Of a DNA stretch of 64,000 nt, positions 18,016-26,795 are shown piece by piece. The stretch is from Fibrisoma limi BUZ 3. GTDB lineage: Bacteria; Bacteroidota; Bacteroidia; Cytophagales; Spirosomataceae. Position 1 is the stretch's first letter. Every line of letters starts with the position of its first letter. The notes below the pieces were generated by a model, which did not search any database, was not told the origin of the DNA, and saw only the letters and a list, made by a program, of their open reading frames with translations. Made by a program: the position numbers and the translations under genes. The DNA lies in contig NZ_CAIT01000009.1 in the NCBI RefSeq assembly GCF_000296815.2, forward strand, positions 434,001-498,000, written 5' to 3'.

Positions 18016-18694
18016 GGCCCACATTCTATTCGTTGAAGACGACGTCAATCTCGGTTTCGTCACGCGCGACAACCTCGAAATGGCCCAGTTTGCCGTAACG
18101 CACTGTACAACCGGCACCCAAGCCTGGCATACGTTCAAACCCGGCAAATTCGACGTATGTCTCCTGGATGTAATGCTGCCCCAATGCGACGGTTTTACCC
18201 TGGCGCGCCAAATTCGGGCCGTTGACGCCCAGGTGCCCATTCTTTTCCTGAGCGCCTTGTCTGACAAAGACGACCGGATTCAGGGGTTGCGGCTTGGTGC
18301 CGACGATTACCTGACCAAGCCGTTCAGCATTGAAGAATTATTGTTGAAAATAGATGTTTTCCTGCGCCGAAGCCGCTCGAAGTCTGTTCTCACCGACAGA
18401 AATCGTTTAGCGGGGATAGCGTTCGACTATCAGAACCTGATGCTGACGATTAACGATCAAGCACAACTGCTGACTCACCGCGAAGCGGATGTACTGGCTT
18501 ATTTGCTGGAACGCCCCAACGCGCTGATTCGCCGGGAAGAACTGCTAAGGGCCATCTGGGGCGACGACGATTATTTTATGGGCCGCAGCCTGGACGTATT
18601 CATTTCGCGCCTGCGTAAGCGATTTGCCGATCACCCAGCCATCCGTATTGAGAATGTACACGGTGTTGGTTTTGTTTTTCGCCAAAATACCTAG
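18002..18694 (+). CDS. OmpR/PhoB-family response regulator
   Basis: A 230-residue regulator. The receiver (residues 1-120) has D13/D14 (VEDD), the phospho-acceptor D56 in CLLDVMLPQCDG, and the conserved Lys in DDYLTKPF. A winged-helix Trans_reg_C domain occupies about 135-228 with LTHREADVLAYLLER and GRSLDVFISRLRKR. The true start is the ATG at 18002, inside the end of the kinase gene; longer in-frame starts overlap the kinase and lack any domain. The phased TTGTTAA repeats upstream of the kinase gene are the obvious candidate site for this protein. No direct evidence for other targets. Confidence 0.93.
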   Translation: MNPPKAHILFVEDDVNLGFVTRDNLEMAQFAVTHCTTGTQAWHTFKPGKFDVCLLDVMLPQCDGFTLARQIRAVDAQVPILFLSALSDKDDRIQGLRLGADDYLTKPFSIEELLLKIDVFLRRSRSKSVLTDRNRLAGIAFDYQNLMLTINDQAQLLTHREADVLAYLLERPNALIRREELLRAIWGDDDYFMGRSLDVFISRLRKRFADHPAIRIENVHGVGFVFRQNT

Positions 18695-18720
18695 TTTGCG
18701 GCATCTTTCTACCTGACGCC

Positions 18721-19833
18721 ATGAACCGCCGATTAGCGTTCCTGTTTTTTCTTCCCTGCCTGATCATTGTCAGTTGCCGTACGTCCAGACCGTCGGTTTC
18801 GGCTAAAGCTCCCACCTCAGCCCGAATTGTTGACGAAGGGTTCCTTACGTGCTTCCCCAGCGGTACGTCGCTGAACGGGCAGCTTGTCTGGTGCGAGGTG
18901 TCGGCAGTGCTGATGAACGGCCAGCAAGCCTTACTCGCCAACGACAAAGACGTACCGGCTGGCTTAAGTCCGGTTTTCGGCAAACCCCTGACAGCCTTAT
19001 CCGATTCGACACAAGCGCCCACGTATCTGACGGAAGAAGCGTTCATAGCCGCCCGGAAATATGAAGATTTTGCCCAGACACCCAACCAGCAGTTGGTACT
19101 TCTGACAACGGCCTTTGATCGGATCAAAACGGGGAGTACTGAATGGGACGGCTACAATACGGTGTTGTACTGGCCTAAAGGCAATGAACATCAGCCCCGT
19201 GTGCTGGCGCCTTCCGATACGGCCCGGACCTCAATAGCATACCGGCAGCCTATTTCGCAAGTACTGGCCAACGAAGAGTTTCCGGGCGCTATGCCCTATT
19301 TTAAGATCGAAGGACTGGCCGCAACGGACAAGCACTTGCTGTTTGGGATACGGGAAGAAGGCAAGGCATTCGACAATTTTAAGCACCGGGTCAAAGTGAT
19401 CAGCGTTTCGTATGCCCTGGAAGGCGCTGGCAACGACCGACGGATACGGCTTCAGAACGACTGGAAGCTAATTACTGACTTCAACCCCGCTGCCGCCGAG
19501 CCGTCCCTGCCTGGCCCGCTTGCCTTATCGAGCCTTGAATATGATCCCATACGCGAGCGGTTCTGGCTCCTAACCTCCCTCGAAGCCAATGGTCAGGTTG
19601 ATGCTTACTTGTGGACCATCACACAGGCCGACCTGTTTGCCAACAAACCGTTCACATTAATGCGCGACGAGATGGGTCAACCGCTGCATTTTGGCCATAA
19701 AGCCGAAGACCTGACCCTGCTTGCGCCGAACCGCTTGCTGGTCGTTCATGACGATGACCGGGTCCGTACCACCGTGGGCAAGCAAACGCGCCAACCCAAT
19801 CAGGCAGCCTACACCGTGGTTGAAATCCGGTAG
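18721..19833 (+). CDS. Putative lipoprotein with possible propeller fold, unknown function
   Basis: A 370-residue exported protein. An N-terminal signal peptide ends in a lipobox-like IIVSC (Cys19), so it is probably an outer-membrane-facing lipoprotein. I do not recognise a named domain with confidence. The body contains segments such as YFKIEGLAATDKHLLFGIRE and ALSSLEYDPIRERFWLLTS, which recall the esterase-like/phytase-like propeller proteins that Bacteroidota export. It lies 26 bp downstream of the response regulator and 55 bp upstream of a TolB-like propeller gene on the same strand, so these may form a transcription unit with the kinase pair. Function open. Confidence 0.75.
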   Translation: MNRRLAFLFFLPCLIIVSCRTSRPSVSAKAPTSARIVDEGFLTCFPSGTSLNGQLVWCEVSAVLMNGQQALLANDKDVPAGLSPVFGKPLTALSDSTQAPTYLTEEAFIAARKYEDFAQTPNQQLVLLTTAFDRIKTGSTEWDGYNTVLYWPKGNEHQPRVLAPSDTARTSIAYRQPISQVLANEEFPGAMPYFKIEGLAATDKHLLFGIREEGKAFDNFKHRVKVISVSYALEGAGNDRRIRLQNDWKLITDFNPAAAEPSLPGPLALSSLEYDPIRERFWLLTSLEANGQVDAYLWTITQADLFANKPFTLMRDEMGQPLHFGHKAEDLTLLAPNRLLVVHDDDRVRTTVGKQTRQPNQAAYTVVEIR

Positions 19834-19888
19834 TTTTAGCAGTTGGCCTTCTTTGGTACAGGCAGCATAACCAGCTACGTACCGACTC

Positions 19889-20821
19889 ATGAAGGTTTCC
19901 TTATTGATAATTTTTTACAGCACCCTGCTAATTAGTACTTCTGTGGCTCAATCCGTTGTGAGTCATCTGGAAACCTATGATCTGGCAACGGGAAAACGTC
20001 GGACCATCCGAATAGATACCGCTCGGTTTGAAGCCCCAAACTGGACCCGCGATGGGAAATACCTACTCATCAATCAGAGCGGTCGAATGTACCAGGTGAC
20101 CCTTGCCGACGGCCGTAAGGAACAACTGGACACTGGCCCGCTGGCACAGTGCAACAACGACCACGGCCTGACACCCGACGGCAGGACGTTAATCATCAGC
20201 AATAACACAAAGGGAGCTACCCGGTCGCCATCACTTATATACACCGTACCGCTGGCGGTTGGCACAGGCTCAGTCCAGACGCCCCAGCTCGTTACCCCCA
20301 CGGGGCCATCGTACTGGCATGGCGTGTCGCCCGACGGCAAAACACTGGCCTTTGTTGGCGAACGTAGTGGACCGGATGGAAAAACCGATTTTGACATTTA
20401 TACCATTCCTATTACTGGCGGTCCAGAAACCCGCGTAACCACCTCGCCCGGTCTCGACGACGGTCCGGAGTATTCGCCTGATGGCCGATACATCTATTTT
20501 AACTCGATGCGGACAGGCCGAATGCAACTCTGGCGAATGCGGCCCGATGGTGCTCAACCCGAGCAGCTTACCAGCGACGCCTACGCAAACTGGTTCCCAC
20601 ACGTATCGCCCGATGGGCGCTGGATTGTGTTTATTAGCTACGTTCAGGACCAGGGCTCAGCGCACCCCGCCGACAAAGAGGTGATGCTCCGCCTGATCGA
20701 TCTCAACGCCGGGAAGAACGCTCCGATACGCGAGTTAGCCCGGTTCCGGGGCGGGCAGGGCACCATCAACGTACCGAGTTGGTCGCCCGATAGTAAATCG
20801 TTTGCCTTTGTCAGCTACTAG
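19889..20821 (+). CDS. TolB-like WD40/PD40 propeller protein, exported
   Basis: A 310-residue protein. A signal peptide (about residues 1-20, ending TSVAQ) precedes a beta-propeller made of PD40-type repeats, each carrying a variant of SPDGKTLAF: visible at GVSPDGKTLAF, YSPDGRYIYF, VSPDGRWIVF and WSPDSKSFAF. It is predicted to be periplasmic. TolB-like propellers act as scaffolds or in peptidase complexes, but no specific partner is apparent. It follows the lipoprotein gene by 55 bp on the same strand. A terminator lies just downstream, shared with the convergent lipase-like gene. Confidence 0.85.
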   Translation: MKVSLLIIFYSTLLISTSVAQSVVSHLETYDLATGKRRTIRIDTARFEAPNWTRDGKYLLINQSGRMYQVTLADGRKEQLDTGPLAQCNNDHGLTPDGRTLIISNNTKGATRSPSLIYTVPLAVGTGSVQTPQLVTPTGPSYWHGVSPDGKTLAFVGERSGPDGKTDFDIYTIPITGGPETRVTTSPGLDDGPEYSPDGRYIYFNSMRTGRMQLWRMRPDGAQPEQLTSDAYANWFPHVSPDGRWIVFISYVQDQGSAHPADKEVMLRLIDLNAGKNAPIRELARFRGGQGTINVPSWSPDSKSFAFVSY

Positions 20822-20831
20822 CCACAAAAAA

Positions 20832-20850
20832 GGCCAGTCACCGACTGGCC
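20832..20850 (-). terminator. Rho-independent terminator (lipase-like gene)
   Basis: An 8-bp stem (20832-20839 with 20843-20850). On the minus strand it is followed by TTTTTT, so it terminates the lipase-like gene; it may also stop the convergent TolB-like gene. Confidence 0.75.
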
Positions 20851-20862
20851 CCTCATGCTGCC

Positions 20863-22062
20863 TTACAAATTGGATGGATTCGTAAAGAATGTATACGTAC
20901 CGAGTATAAACTCAATCAGACCCGTTGCGTGGGTTGCGTTGCGGATCGGATATAGCTTCACGTTCGTGGCCCCGCGTTTCTGCATGGCATCGTATGCATT
21001 TTGCGAGTTAAAGTAAAAGACAAGATTATCAGCAGTTCCGTGATACAACCGGGTTGGCGTCCGGGGCTTCCAGTCATAGACATCGTTATCCGCTACGGCT
21101 TCGACAAATGCCTGATCGGTTTCTTCAGCAGCCGCCTTTTTGAATGCGTCAGTAAATGCATCATTCAGGCTCACGCCAATGTTGGCATTACGTCCGCTTT
21201 CGGCAACCCGGGATGCGTAGGGTTCTTTGAAGTAATAGGATGCCGGTCGGTTCAACCCGTAAATGCGGTCGTAGGTTAGCAGAACCCAGGTGTACAGCCG
21301 GTTATAATCCGAATTAGTAGTGGTCCGGTTACTAACCAGATAGCGCATGGTAGCCGTTTTATCATACGCGCCCGCTCCCAGACTCGACGCCACCAGATTA
21401 AACTCCTCGCCGGTTTCTTCCTCAATTTTTTTCTGGAGCGACATGCTGGCGTATCCGCCTTCAGAATACCCGGTAATAAACAGCCGACTATCCCATTTTA
21501 TCTGCTGGTCGGCCAGAAATTCGCGTGACGCCCGCAACATATCAAGCGATGCCGTTGCCAGTCCCTCCCGGTGTTCATACGTATGTGGTAAATCTTTTGA
21601 AACACCGTAGCCAATGTAGTCGGGTGCGGCTACGATGTAGCCCTGCGCAGCAAACAAGGTTCCAAAGGTGTAGATTTCGCTCCCCGAGTTGTAGTAGGAT
21701 GGGGCCTCGGCATCGCTGGCAATAGTACCATGCTGGGCACTGATCAATGGCATTGCTCCATCGGTATTTGGAACCAAAAGAGCCCCGGAGGCTTTTATCG
21801 GTTTGCCGTCCGTATTGGTTGTATTGTACTCAATCCGGTACACCTTGATACCGTACCGCACCAGTAACTGCACCGGTGCCAGAGCCCCCGTAAACCGCCC
21901 ACGTAATTGACTTGCCTGAAATTCTCCGATCAGCTTGCTATCGGCCAGTACACGTTCCGGAGCGACCGGAGTTGCCAATTCAGTGCTATTTTTACAACTA
22001 ATGGGCGTGAGGATTATCATGACGCCCAGCACCAGGGTAAGAAAAGCTTTTAACGTTAGCAT
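20863..22062 (-). CDS. Secreted alpha/beta-hydrolase lipoprotein (secretory lipase-like)
   Basis: A 399-residue exported hydrolase. The signal peptide ends in a lipobox-like TPISC (Cys23), suggesting lipid anchoring. The alpha/beta-hydrolase body has the nucleophile S200 in ITGYSEGGYAS, a probable acid in YHGTADNLVF and a probable catalytic His in NATHATG. The arrangement resembles the secretory-lipase (PF03583) group and related bacterial esterases. The substrate is unknown. It is convergent with the TolB-like gene; upstream lies a 409-bp gap. Confidence 0.85.
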   Translation of the reverse strand: MLTLKAFLTLVLGVMIILTPISCKNSTELATPVAPERVLADSKLIGEFQASQLRGRFTGALAPVQLLVRYGIKVYRIEYNTTNTDGKPIKASGALLVPNTDGAMPLISAQHGTIASDAEAPSYYNSGSEIYTFGTLFAAQGYIVAAPDYIGYGVSKDLPHTYEHREGLATASLDMLRASREFLADQQIKWDSRLFITGYSEGGYASMSLQKKIEEETGEEFNLVASSLGAGAYDKTATMRYLVSNRTTTNSDYNRLYTWVLLTYDRIYGLNRPASYYFKEPYASRVAESGRNANIGVSLNDAFTDAFKKAAAEETDQAFVEAVADNDVYDWKPRTPTRLYHGTADNLVFYFNSQNAYDAMQKRGATNVKLYPIRNATHATGLIEFILGTYTFFTNPSNL

Positions 22063-22471
22063 AAGGATGAAATAAGTCGGCTAAAGACCAGCAGCGAGCT
22101 ACATACTGTTTCAATAAAACGTTGCTTATAGCTGTTTCGTTTCAAAATCCTTTCTCTTAATTAGGCACTAATCTCTACATAATTGTCTAGTTTACAGAGA
22201 TATAACCTAAACCTTGCCTGCAAAATCCTATAATTTATATATACAAATAGGTAGGCTTCCTTATAAGTGTGGAAGTGGGAAATGTGGAAGCCACTCCACA
22301 GGATTAGGCATCTCACTTCACGATTTACTCTACTAGATTGGTTACCTATGAGAGCCAGTTAATCACGACTTTTCTGAGCTTTTCGTAGTAATACACTGTC
22401 TAACAGCGGTTTTCGCCATGCACTTTACCCGATTTTAAAATCTGATCTTATTCTGGTATAGCATTTGGCTA
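22063..22471. other. Intergenic region, no gene seen
   Basis: 409 bp of moderately AT-rich sequence between the divergent lipase-like and OmpA-like genes. It contains a short direct repeat of TGTGGAAG and a 6-bp inverted repeat TGTGGA/TCCACA near 22270-22300, but no clear TAnnTTTG box at the expected spacing. Confidence 0.5.
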
Positions 22472-23209
22472 ATGAAGGATAGTACCATGAGTTCACACAC
22501 TATGAATAAACAGAACATCAACACGAAGACAATGGCAGTGGTGCTGGCGGTAAGCCTGCTTTCTACCGACGCCCTCACAAGTTGTCAATCAATTAAGCGA
22601 AATACCAATAAAACACAGCGCGGAGCCGCTATCGGTGCGGGCGCAGGAGCAGTAGTAGGTGGCGTAGTAGGTCGGCGGTCTGGCAACACAGCAGTCGGCG
22701 CTATTTTAGGAGCAACAGTAGGTGGTGCAGCCGGGGCGGTTATCGGTCGCCGGATGGACAAACAAGCTGAAGAAATGAAGCGCGACCTACCAAACGCCCA
22801 AGTTGAGCGGGTTGGCGAAGGTATCAAGATTACGTTTGGCTCCGACATCCTGTTCGATGTCGACTCGTATCAACTCAAGCCCGACACAAAGCGGCAACTC
22901 ACGGAGTTTGCGCAGACGCTGACCAAGTACGAAGACACCGACATTCTGGTTGAAGGTCATGCCGACGCTACCGGATCAGACGATTACAACCTGAAGTTAT
23001 CGCGGCAACGGGCCGATGCAGTAGCCGGTTACCTACGTGAGCAGGGTGTGAAAGCCTCCCGACTTGATGAAAAAGGGTATGGTGAAGCTCAACCCATTGC
23101 CGACAACAGCACGGAATCCGGACGCCAGAAAAACCGTCGGGTTGATATAGCGGTCTACGCGAACAAAGAAATGCAGCGGGCCGCTAAGAAAGGCACCCTG
23201 GAGGAATAA
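22472..23209 (+). CDS. OmpA-family lipoprotein with glycine-zipper domain
   Basis: A 245-residue envelope protein. The N-terminal signal region ends in a lipobox-like ALTSC (about residue 38). A glycine-zipper segment follows (about 50-95, with AIGAGAGAVVGG and related GxxxG repeats) and then an OmpA C-terminal peptidoglycan-binding domain (about 125-235), with FDVDSYQLKPD, VEGHADATGSDDYN and LSRQRADAVAGYL. The final GYGEAQPIADNSTESGRQKNRRVDI is the standard end of the domain. It likely anchors the outer membrane to peptidoglycan. In-frame ATGs at 22487 and 22502 are possible starts. It heads a run of three small stress-type genes spaced 23-74 bp apart and ended by a terminator. Confidence 0.9.
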   Translation: MKDSTMSSHTMNKQNINTKTMAVVLAVSLLSTDALTSCQSIKRNTNKTQRGAAIGAGAGAVVGGVVGRRSGNTAVGAILGATVGGAAGAVIGRRMDKQAEEMKRDLPNAQVERVGEGIKITFGSDILFDVDSYQLKPDTKRQLTEFAQTLTKYEDTDILVEGHADATGSDDYNLKLSRQRADAVAGYLREQGVKASRLDEKGYGEAQPIADNSTESGRQKNRRVDIAVYANKEMQRAAKKGTLEE

Positions 23210-23235
23210 TCAGCTACGGCGAAACCTGAAGAACG

Positions 23236-23448
23236 ATGGCAACGGTGAAGAAAGGCGACGAGGTAGAATGGAAGTACGGGAAAGGTAAAGCATCCGGAAC
23301 CGTTGCCGAAGTTCACAAAGATGACGTTACGAAGAAAACTCAGGGCTCTAAAACCAAGCGTAAAGGGTCTGAAGACGAACCAGCCTTAGTGATCAAACAA
23401 GGTGACAAGCAGATTGTAAAATCGGCAAGTGAAGTCAAGAAGAAATAA
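23236..23448 (+). CDS. DUF2945 (Hva1 TUDOR-like) small protein
   Basis: A 70-residue basic cytoplasmic protein. KKGDEVEWKYGKGKASGTVAEVHKDD-type sequence, of which residues 4-13 and 16-24 carry the key VEWKYGKGKASGTV portion, and the central EPALVIKQGDKQIVKSASEV match the DUF2945/hypervirulence-associated TUDOR domain. The domain is short and beta-rich, and a nucleic-acid-binding role has been proposed but not shown for this protein. It is followed 23 bp later by a DUF3140 gene. The two families are frequently neighbours in bacterial genomes, which suggests a joint role in DNA or stress biology. Confidence 0.85.
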   Translation: MATVKKGDEVEWKYGKGKASGTVAEVHKDDVTKKTQGSKTKRKGSEDEPALVIKQGDKQIVKSASEVKKK

Positions 23449-23471
23449 CGTAACTGAACGCAGAAGCAGCT

Positions 23472-23837
23472 ATGGCAACCGCAACGAAAGAGACTACCGA
23501 CAAGCAGGAAAAAGAAAACCAGCAGGTTGAAAAAGACTTTAAAGAGCTTGTCAACATGTCTGCGTCGGAGTTGAAAAAGTGGCTTGACACAGACGAGTCG
23601 AAAGCTGTCGGTCAAAAGAAAGACGGCGCAAAGGAATCAACCGGTCACGAATCCGGTCGGAAAATCATCGAAATTCTTGATAAGAAAAAGAGTGAATACG
23701 ATGAGGATGACTACGACCAGATGCATCGGACTGTAAGTTATATCAAGCGGCATATGGCTCAGGAGCCTAAGGAAACGGAGGGCAGCAACTGGGCATATTC
23801 GCTGAAAAACTGGGGCCATGATCCCAACAAGAAGTAA
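23472..23837 (+). CDS. DUF3140 domain protein
   Basis: A 121-residue hydrophilic, lysine- and glutamate-rich protein. The conserved DUF3140 core is visible: FKELVNMSASELKKWLDT, then GRKIIEILDKKKSEYDEDD and MHRTVSYIKRHMAQEP, ending in WAYSLKNWGHDP. The fold is probably helical and cytoplasmic, possibly DNA-associated. No catalytic residues are known. Adjacent to DUF2945 upstream and a four-helix-bundle gene downstream. All share strand and short spacing, so an operon is likely. Function unknown. Confidence 0.85.
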   Translation: MATATKETTDKQEKENQQVEKDFKELVNMSASELKKWLDTDESKAVGQKKDGAKESTGHESGRKIIEILDKKKSEYDEDDYDQMHRTVSYIKRHMAQEPKETEGSNWAYSLKNWGHDPNKK

Positions 23838-23911
23838 GATTTTAAGTACGCTTTCTGATTTACTCAACGACCAGTTAATAGTACCCTTGAACACAGTAAG
23901 ATAGACAAGTT

Positions 23912-24367
23912 ATGAACGTTAAGGAAACCCGGGGTGAAATCCTCGATCAACTGAATAAGCTGCTGACCCGCAACCACGATGCCGAAAAAGGCTATCAGGA
24001 AGCAGCCGACAATGTGAAAGACGCCGAACTGAAAAGCCTGTTTTTAGCTCAGTCACGGCAGCGTAGCGAATTTGCGGCTGAATTAGCCCGCGAAATCCGG
24101 ACGCTAGGTGGAGACCCCGATAATGGAACGAGCTTTGCCGCCGACCTGCACCGGGCCTGGATCAACGTCAAATCGACGTTTGCCAGCAATGATGATAAAG
24201 CTACGGTTGAAGAGTGTCGTCGGGGTGATCAGGAGGCCCTCGATGATTACAATACCGTACTGCAAGAAACTGATCTGGTTGCCAGTACGCGCGAACTGCT
24301 GCTGCGCCAGAAACAGAGCATCGAGTCAGCACATGCCTCGATGGCTCGCCTAGCCTTGGTAGTGTAG
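23912..24367 (+). CDS. PA2169-like four-helix-bundle protein (DUF2383)
   Basis: A 151-residue helical, ferritin-like protein of the PA2169/YciE-related DUF2383 class. It has the typical start LDQLNKLLTRNHDAEKGYQEAADNVKD, shown in part here as LLTRNHDAEKGYQ, and the closing RQKQSIESAHASMARL. Such proteins often appear in stress or starvation cassettes; a di-metal site is not clearly conserved here. It is the last gene of the cluster starting at 22472, 74 bp after DUF3140, and a strong terminator follows at 24384. A separate promoter in the 74-bp gap is possible. Confidence 0.82.
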   Translation: MNVKETRGEILDQLNKLLTRNHDAEKGYQEAADNVKDAELKSLFLAQSRQRSEFAAELAREIRTLGGDPDNGTSFAADLHRAWINVKSTFASNDDKATVEECRRGDQEALDDYNTVLQETDLVASTRELLLRQKQSIESAHASMARLALVV

Positions 24368-24383
24368 TGAATGGTGGGATCGG

Positions 24384-24420
24384 AAAGCCTGCGTCCTCTG
24401 GATGCAGGCTTTTTTGTTTT
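24384..24420 (+). terminator. Rho-independent terminator after stress cassette
   Basis: An AAGCCTGC/GCAGGCTT stem with a TCC/GGA inner pair, followed by TTTTTTGTTTT on the plus strand. It ends the OmpA-DUF2945-DUF3140-DUF2383 unit. Confidence 0.85.
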
Positions 24421-24726
24421 AATCTACTTGTTTAATCGGCATGATATTTTGCCGTCACAAAAAACCTCCAGGAGTTGTTTTATCCACTTAAGCCCCGATA
24501 AAAGGCTACATAGACGATCTGACAGTAATTAATTACAATAGCAGGCTTTCGTCATCCATTAATAAGGGTTTGCTCTTACATGATTACCTTAGCCAGAAAG
24601 CCTGAAAGGTTAAATAACAAGCCACCTTCATGGTAACCACAACTTGTTTGTTAGCAAACTAAGGTATAGGACAGGCATAGGTATAACTGCATTGCGAAAC
24701 TCTTAATAGAGAGTAACTTAAGCACT
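24421..24726. other. Intergenic region, nothing recognised
   Basis: About 306 bp of AT-rich DNA between the terminator and the frameshifted gene. No ORF, hairpin or clear -7 box was recognised. Confidence 0.5.
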
Positions 24727-25811
24727 ATGCGTTGCCCGTTCTTCATTGGCTGGATAACTGTCGCTCTACTTTTTGGATTGACCCGGCCGGCTCTTGGACA
24801 AACAACAGCCGTACTAACTGGCTACGTAACGGATGCTACGAGTGGAAAACCCATGCCGTTTGCTCACGTTTATGTCAATGGATCAACGCGGGGTGCAATC
24901 ACCGACGAAAAAGGCTTTTATACATTGGCAGGTGTGCCACTCGGCACGGTCGAAATAGCCGCTTCATTTGTTGGCTATCAGCCTGCTACCCAAAAAATCA
25001 GATTTAATAATACGTCTCCACAAAAAGCCAATTTCGGGCTGAAAGTCAATGAACAAACGCTGAATGCCGTAACCGTACGCGGCAATATCAAACAGTGGGA
25101 GCGGCACCTACGCCAATTTAAAAAGCAGCTTTTTGGCGAACCGTTTGGCGGCCAATGCCTGCGGCTGATGCTGTTCTCGTATTCAATGAGAAATCGCCAA
25201 CCTACCCGAATCTATACGAAATGATTCAGGGGCGATTGGCGGGTGTGACGGTTACACGGGAAGGGGCCACACAAGCAAGAAGCTATAAGGTCTTTATTCG
25301 GGGGGTGGGTAGTTTCAAAAGTGGTATGCAGCCATTGTATCTGATGGATGGTGTACCCATTCAGGATCCTGATGGAACCGCATTGATGTACTTCAACTCA
25401 AGTGATATTGAACGTATTGAATTACTGAAAAATGCGGGTACGGCAGGAATGTACGGGGTTCGGGGAGGTAATGGCGTTATTGCTTTTTACACCAGAAGCA
25501 AACGTTCTATGCAGGGCAGCGCCAAACCTAAATCGGGTATGACGCCGATTCAATTCATTGGTTACCCCTCGGTTCAGCGTGAGTTTTATGTACCACGCTA
25601 TGATACGGAAGTAGCAACCAGCGCTATTTCTGGCCCCGTCGATCACCGGGATGTATTATACTGGAAACCGCTCATGCAAACTGACAGTCAGGGGCGCAGC
25701 CAGCTACGTTTTCCGCTGTCGGACGTAGTGCGAACGGTGCGAATTGTGATTCAGGGCGTCACTGCCGATGGTCGTCCGGTGTCAGGCGTTCAATTGATAC
25801 AGGTTCAATAA
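24727..25811 (+). pseudogene. Frameshifted carboxypeptidase-regulatory/TonB-plug protein
   Basis: A broken gene. The 5' frame (24727-25224) encodes a signal peptide (ending ALGQ) and a carboxypeptidase-like regulatory domain (VLTGYVTDATSGKPMPF, LAGVPLGTVEIAASFVGYQ), ending near FGGQC. The 3' frame (to 25811) continues the expected sequence as ADAVLVFNEKSP, then a TonB-receptor plug-like region with IQGRLAGV, FIRGVGSFKSGMQPLYLMDG and YGVRGGNGVIAF, and a C-terminal part ending in VSGVQLIQVQ. The frames join in the -1 sense near 25158-25163; adding one base there would give FGGQCLRADAVLVF, a natural family sequence. A full barrel is not present, as in the plug-only relatives. Either a single-base deletion or a sequencing error explains it. 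Confidence 0.8.
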
Positions 25812-25870
25812 TGTAGCGATTCACGCAAAGGCTTGTAGCGAAGAAAGCCATGATTCTTCTAACATCATAA

Positions 25871-25908
25871 TGAAATGCCCTATACATAAGCATGTGTAGG
25901 GCATTTCA
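25871..25908. terminator. Terminator between convergent genes
   Basis: A 17-bp stem with one G-T pair (25871-25887 with 25892-25908) and a 4-nt loop, placed between the frameshifted TonB-plug gene (plus) and DUF3891 (minus). The tail is weak on both strands. Confidence 0.75.
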
Positions 25909-25945
25909 TTTGTCTCTAAACACAATCTCTTTTTATCAATGCATG

Positions 25946-26674
25946 TTATTTGCTGAATCGCCACGTCAATACCTCAATAGATGCGTCCTGTAAGGCATTG
26001 TACAATTCATTGTCCGACGAAAAAGCCAACTGCACTAATTGAAACGATTCCACATGAACGTCAAAAGTGGCCGCTTCAAAGGGCCAGGGTTCAACGCCTA
26101 ACGTACCGTCCTTACGCTGCAAAATGAAATACGGAATCTTATCCGGCCCAATACTGATTTCCAGCCGTCGCTGCTCAGGCGGCACCTGATCCTGACACAG
26201 GATTAACGACAAAGCATCGCACCACTGCACAAAGGAATAAGCATATTCAGCTTCTTCTTTGGTAGCGCCGTACTGTCTTCGCCATTTTGGCTGATTATCA
26301 TTACGCTGCTGATCCAGAAACGTGTCCAAATCTTTATCCTGACCGCGTTTAGACTCGTACAGGAAGGACGTATGCATGGATAGCATTAACGCATTCCACC
26401 GACTTTTTTCAAGCCCAATCTGGATCATCTTCCGCGCTTGCTCAACCGAATACTCCAGCACCTGAAAATCCATCGGCGCACCGGCAGATGTCAGGTGGTT
26501 CTTTCCTTCCCAGGCATCTTGACCGTCGTCGTGTTCAGTCAGCGCCACCAGGGTTTCAACCCAATGAATCGGTCGCTTGTCAACCTGCCACTGTAAAGCC
26601 AGTTGAAAAGCCAGAAGGCCATGCGCCTGCTGATGAATAATACGCCAGCCCTTATCGGTTTGTGTTACAATCAT
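25946..26674 (-). CDS. DUF3891 family protein
   Basis: A 242-residue cytoplasmic protein of DUF3891. The N-terminus IIHQQAHGLLAFQLALQW and the LTEHDDGQDAWEG segment carry the conserved histidines and acidic residues of the family (HQQAH, EHDDG), which could be metal ligands. No biochemical function is established for the family. It stands alone on the minus strand, 121 bp downstream of a single-domain response regulator gene (26796) that may be co-transcribed. No signal peptide or membrane segment. Confidence 0.88.
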   Translation of the reverse strand: MIVTQTDKGWRIIHQQAHGLLAFQLALQWQVDKRPIHWVETLVALTEHDDGQDAWEGKNHLTSAGAPMDFQVLEYSVEQARKMIQIGLEKSRWNALMLSMHTSFLYESKRGQDKDLDTFLDQQRNDNQPKWRRQYGATKEEAEYAYSFVQWCDALSLILCQDQVPPEQRRLEISIGPDKIPYFILQRKDGTLGVEPWPFEAATFDVHVESFQLVQLAFSSDNELYNALQDASIEVLTWRFSK

Positions 26675-26795
26675 TAACTATATCCGCTATACGTTCATAG
26701 AAACTGGCTATGCCTTCTGTTTCCAGATAGTAAACAGCTAAACGTTTCGATTGTCTTTTCAGGCTTGGATTGATTCATCAACTTATTCGACGGAT

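Noticed and set aside
25117-25165. Programmed -1 frameshift in the TonB-plug gene
   Set aside because: No X_XXY_YYZ heptamer fits the reading frame at the TTTAAAA or CTTTTT runs, and no downstream structure is seen. A simple deletion or sequencing error is more likely.
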